7,578 nucleotides of DNA, taken from Cyclobacteriaceae bacterium (GTDB taxonomy: Bacteria; Bacteroidota; Bacteroidia; Cytophagales; Cyclobacteriaceae). How positions within the stretch are numbered: position 1 is the first letter of the stretch; each line of letters opens with the position of its first letter. Location of the stretch: positions 1 through 7,578 of the forward strand of contig JANQPK010000138.1 in assembly GCA_028289505.1 (NCBI GenBank), given 5' to 3'. Below are positions 6,233 through 7,578 of the stretch, in pieces. A model generated the notes under the pieces. It saw only the letters and a program-made list of their open reading frames with translations. It ran no database searches and was not told where the DNA came from. The position numbers were made by a program, and so were the translations under genes.

Positions 6233-7578
6233 ATGCTAACAACGAAAGATCTAGCTCAGCTAGAATCGAAAGGAATCTCACCAACCCAGGTTAATCAGCA
6301 GATAGAAAACTTTCAAAAGGGTTTTCCTTTTATGAAACTACAAAGATCGGCTCCTGTAGGTGATGGAATCATTCGTCTCACCCCTGAACAGATCCAGTCA
6401 TTTATAGATTATTATCGGGATCACCTGGGTGGAACAAGTGTAGTTAAATTCGTTCCAGCTTCTGGTGCAGCCAGCCGCATGTTTAAGGATTTCTTTGGAT
6501 TGATGCAGGATCCCGACCAGCCAAGCAAATTTCCTAAAGCGGTGGCTGCTTTGGAAAGCATAGGAGATTTTGCCTTTTACCATCAATTGAAGTCAATTAT
6601 TGCGACGGATGGACTTGACTTGAGCCAGCAGCTTAAGCATGAGGATTTCCAGATGGTATTGGAGTATATCTTAGGTGAGAAGGGGTTAAACTATGGTTTC
6701 CTACCCAAGGGTTTATTGGCTTTTCATCGCTATGGGGAAGGGTTCCGTGTTCCCATGGAGGAACATTTGGTGGAAGCCGCAAATTACGGGAAGAATGTGG
6801 ATGGTAGTGCCAAGTTACACTTTACGGTATCACCCCAGCATTTATCATGGTTTAAAGGGCTTGAGGAATCGGTAAAGCAGCAGTATGAGCAACAGTATGG
6901 AGTGGTTTTCCAAATTTCCTATTCCGAACAAAAGCCCTCTACTGATACCGTGGCAGTAGACCTGCAGAATCAACCATTTCGCAATGATGATGGTAGTATA
7001 CTCTTCAGGCCTGGGGGGCATGGCGCTTTATTGGCAAACCTAAATGAAATTGATGGGGACATCATTTTTATCAAGAATATTGATAATGTGGTGCCCGACC
7101 ATCTCAAAGCGGAAACCTATCGATTCAAAAGCGCTTTAGGAGGCCTGCTATTACAGTTAAGAACTGAAATCTTTGATTTATTGAAACGGTTGGATGCTGG
7201 TGAAGCTGCCGCCATAGATGATGCAGTACTGTATTTAAAGGAAAAACTAAACTACCAGTCATCCGAAGCACAGACTATAGATAAGGACTATGTCCATGCT
7301 AAACTTAATAGACCTATCAGGGTCTGTGGAATGGTTAAAAATGAAGGAGAGCCCGGTGGAGGTCCTTTCTGGACGCTTGGATCAGATGGCACTACCAGTT
7401 TGCAAATCGTAGAAACCTCTCAGGTAGATCCCAATGATCCAGACCAGCAGCATATTGTTCAACAATCTACGCATTTCAACCCGGTAGATATAGTGTGCAG
7501 CACCAGCAATTATCTTGGTGAGAAGTTTGATCTTCTCCAATACAGGGATCCAGATACTGGTTTTATCAGTCAAAAATC
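6233..7578 (+). CDS. DUF4301 family protein, 3'-truncated (possible nucleotidyltransferase)
   Basis: The frame runs open from ATG 6233 to the window end, giving 448 complete codons plus two bases. Family members are about 500 residues, so probably 50-60 residues are missing. The start MLTTKDLAQLESKGIS and the following ENFQKGFPFMKL (about 25-36) match DUF4301 N-termini. Conserved blocks are KFVPASGAASRMFK (72-85), LPKGLLAFHRYG (157-168), VPMEEHLVEA (173-182), PSTDTVAVD (235-243), LFRPGGHGALL (257-267), FIKNIDNVVPD (279-289), VCGMVKNEGEPGGGPFW (364-380) and LQIVETSQVD (390-399). No signal peptide or membrane segment is seen, so it is probably cytoplasmic. The family has no assigned function known to me. 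The PGGHG, NIDN and glycine-rich N-terminal blocks recall UDP-sugar pyrophosphorylases, which is my inference. It follows the DUF255 gene by 49 nt on the same strand and may share its transcript. I translated every codon by hand and found no stop or frameshift. Confidence 0.5.
   Translation, partial: MLTTKDLAQLESKGISPTQVNQQIENFQKGFPFMKLQRSAPVGDGIIRLTPEQIQSFIDYYRDHLGGTSVVKFVPASGAASRMFKDFFGLMQDPDQPSKFPKAVAALESIGDFAFYHQLKSIIATDGLDLSQQLKHEDFQMVLEYILGEKGLNYGFLPKGLLAFHRYGEGFRVPMEEHLVEAANYGKNVDGSAKLHFTVSPQHLSWFKGLEESVKQQYEQQYGVVFQISYSEQKPSTDTVAVDLQNQPFRNDDGSILFRPGGHGALLANLNEIDGDIIFIKNIDNVVPDHLKAETYRFKSALGGLLLQLRTEIFDLLKRLDAGEAAAIDDAVLYLKEKLNYQSSEAQTIDKDYVHAKLNRPIRVCGMVKNEGEPGGGPFWTLGSDGTTSLQIVETSQVDPNDPDQQHIVQQSTHFNPVDIVCSTSNYLGEKFDLLQYRDPDTGFISQK

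Noticed and set aside
6693..6875. 60-codon + strand open frame (MVSYPRVYW...)
   Set aside because: It lies wholly inside the DUF4301 gene in another frame, whose own translation there (LPKGLLAFHRYG) is clearly conserved family sequence.
7382..7573. 63-codon - strand open frame near the window end
   Set aside because: It is antisense to the conserved C-terminal part of the DUF4301 gene and shows no family features or plausible leader.

Overview
The window looks like a chromosomal fragment from a member of the Bacteroidota, most likely a marine or soil Cytophagales-type organism, though the genus cannot be fixed from sequence alone. Three things point there. The first gene encodes a gingipain-like (peptidase C25) protein ending in a type IX secretion C-terminal sorting/FlgD-like domain. 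The last gene belongs to DUF4301, a family I know essentially from Bacteroidota. The gene starts have weak or absent Shine-Dalgarno sequences behind A/T-rich leaders.

Layout: four protein genes lie on the + strand with almost no space between them. (1) 1-3564 is the 3' part of a very large secreted C25-family protein resembling the type IX secretion sortase PorU, and more specifically the longer PorU2-like proteins. Its N-terminus lies upstream of the window. (2) 3564-4040 is a small DUF456 membrane protein whose start overlaps the previous stop by one base (TAATG). (3) 4051-6183 is a complete DUF255/YyaL-type protein with an N-terminal thioredoxin-like domain (CHWC motif), a C-terminal helical-barrel domain and a probable lipoprotein signal. 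(4) 6233 to the window end is a DUF4301 protein with its last few dozen residues missing. The only gaps are 10 nt between genes 2 and 3 and 49 nt between genes 3 and 4.

How they fit together: the 1-nt overlap and the short gaps suggest co-transcription of at least genes 1-3, and possibly all four. I see no shared pathway. Gene 1 acts at the outer membrane or cell surface, gene 2 in the inner membrane, gene 3 probably as an envelope lipoprotein, and gene 4 probably in the cytoplasm. No RNA gene, mobile element, CRISPR array or notable repeat was seen.

No obviously new multi-gene system is present. The two observations most worth following are inside proteins. One is a segment of the C25 protein that resembles the ILEI/FAM3 domain. 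The other is a set of motifs in the DUF4301 protein that occur in the same order as in UDP-sugar pyrophosphorylases, suggesting this unassigned family may be a nucleotidyltransferase. All family assignments were made by eye.
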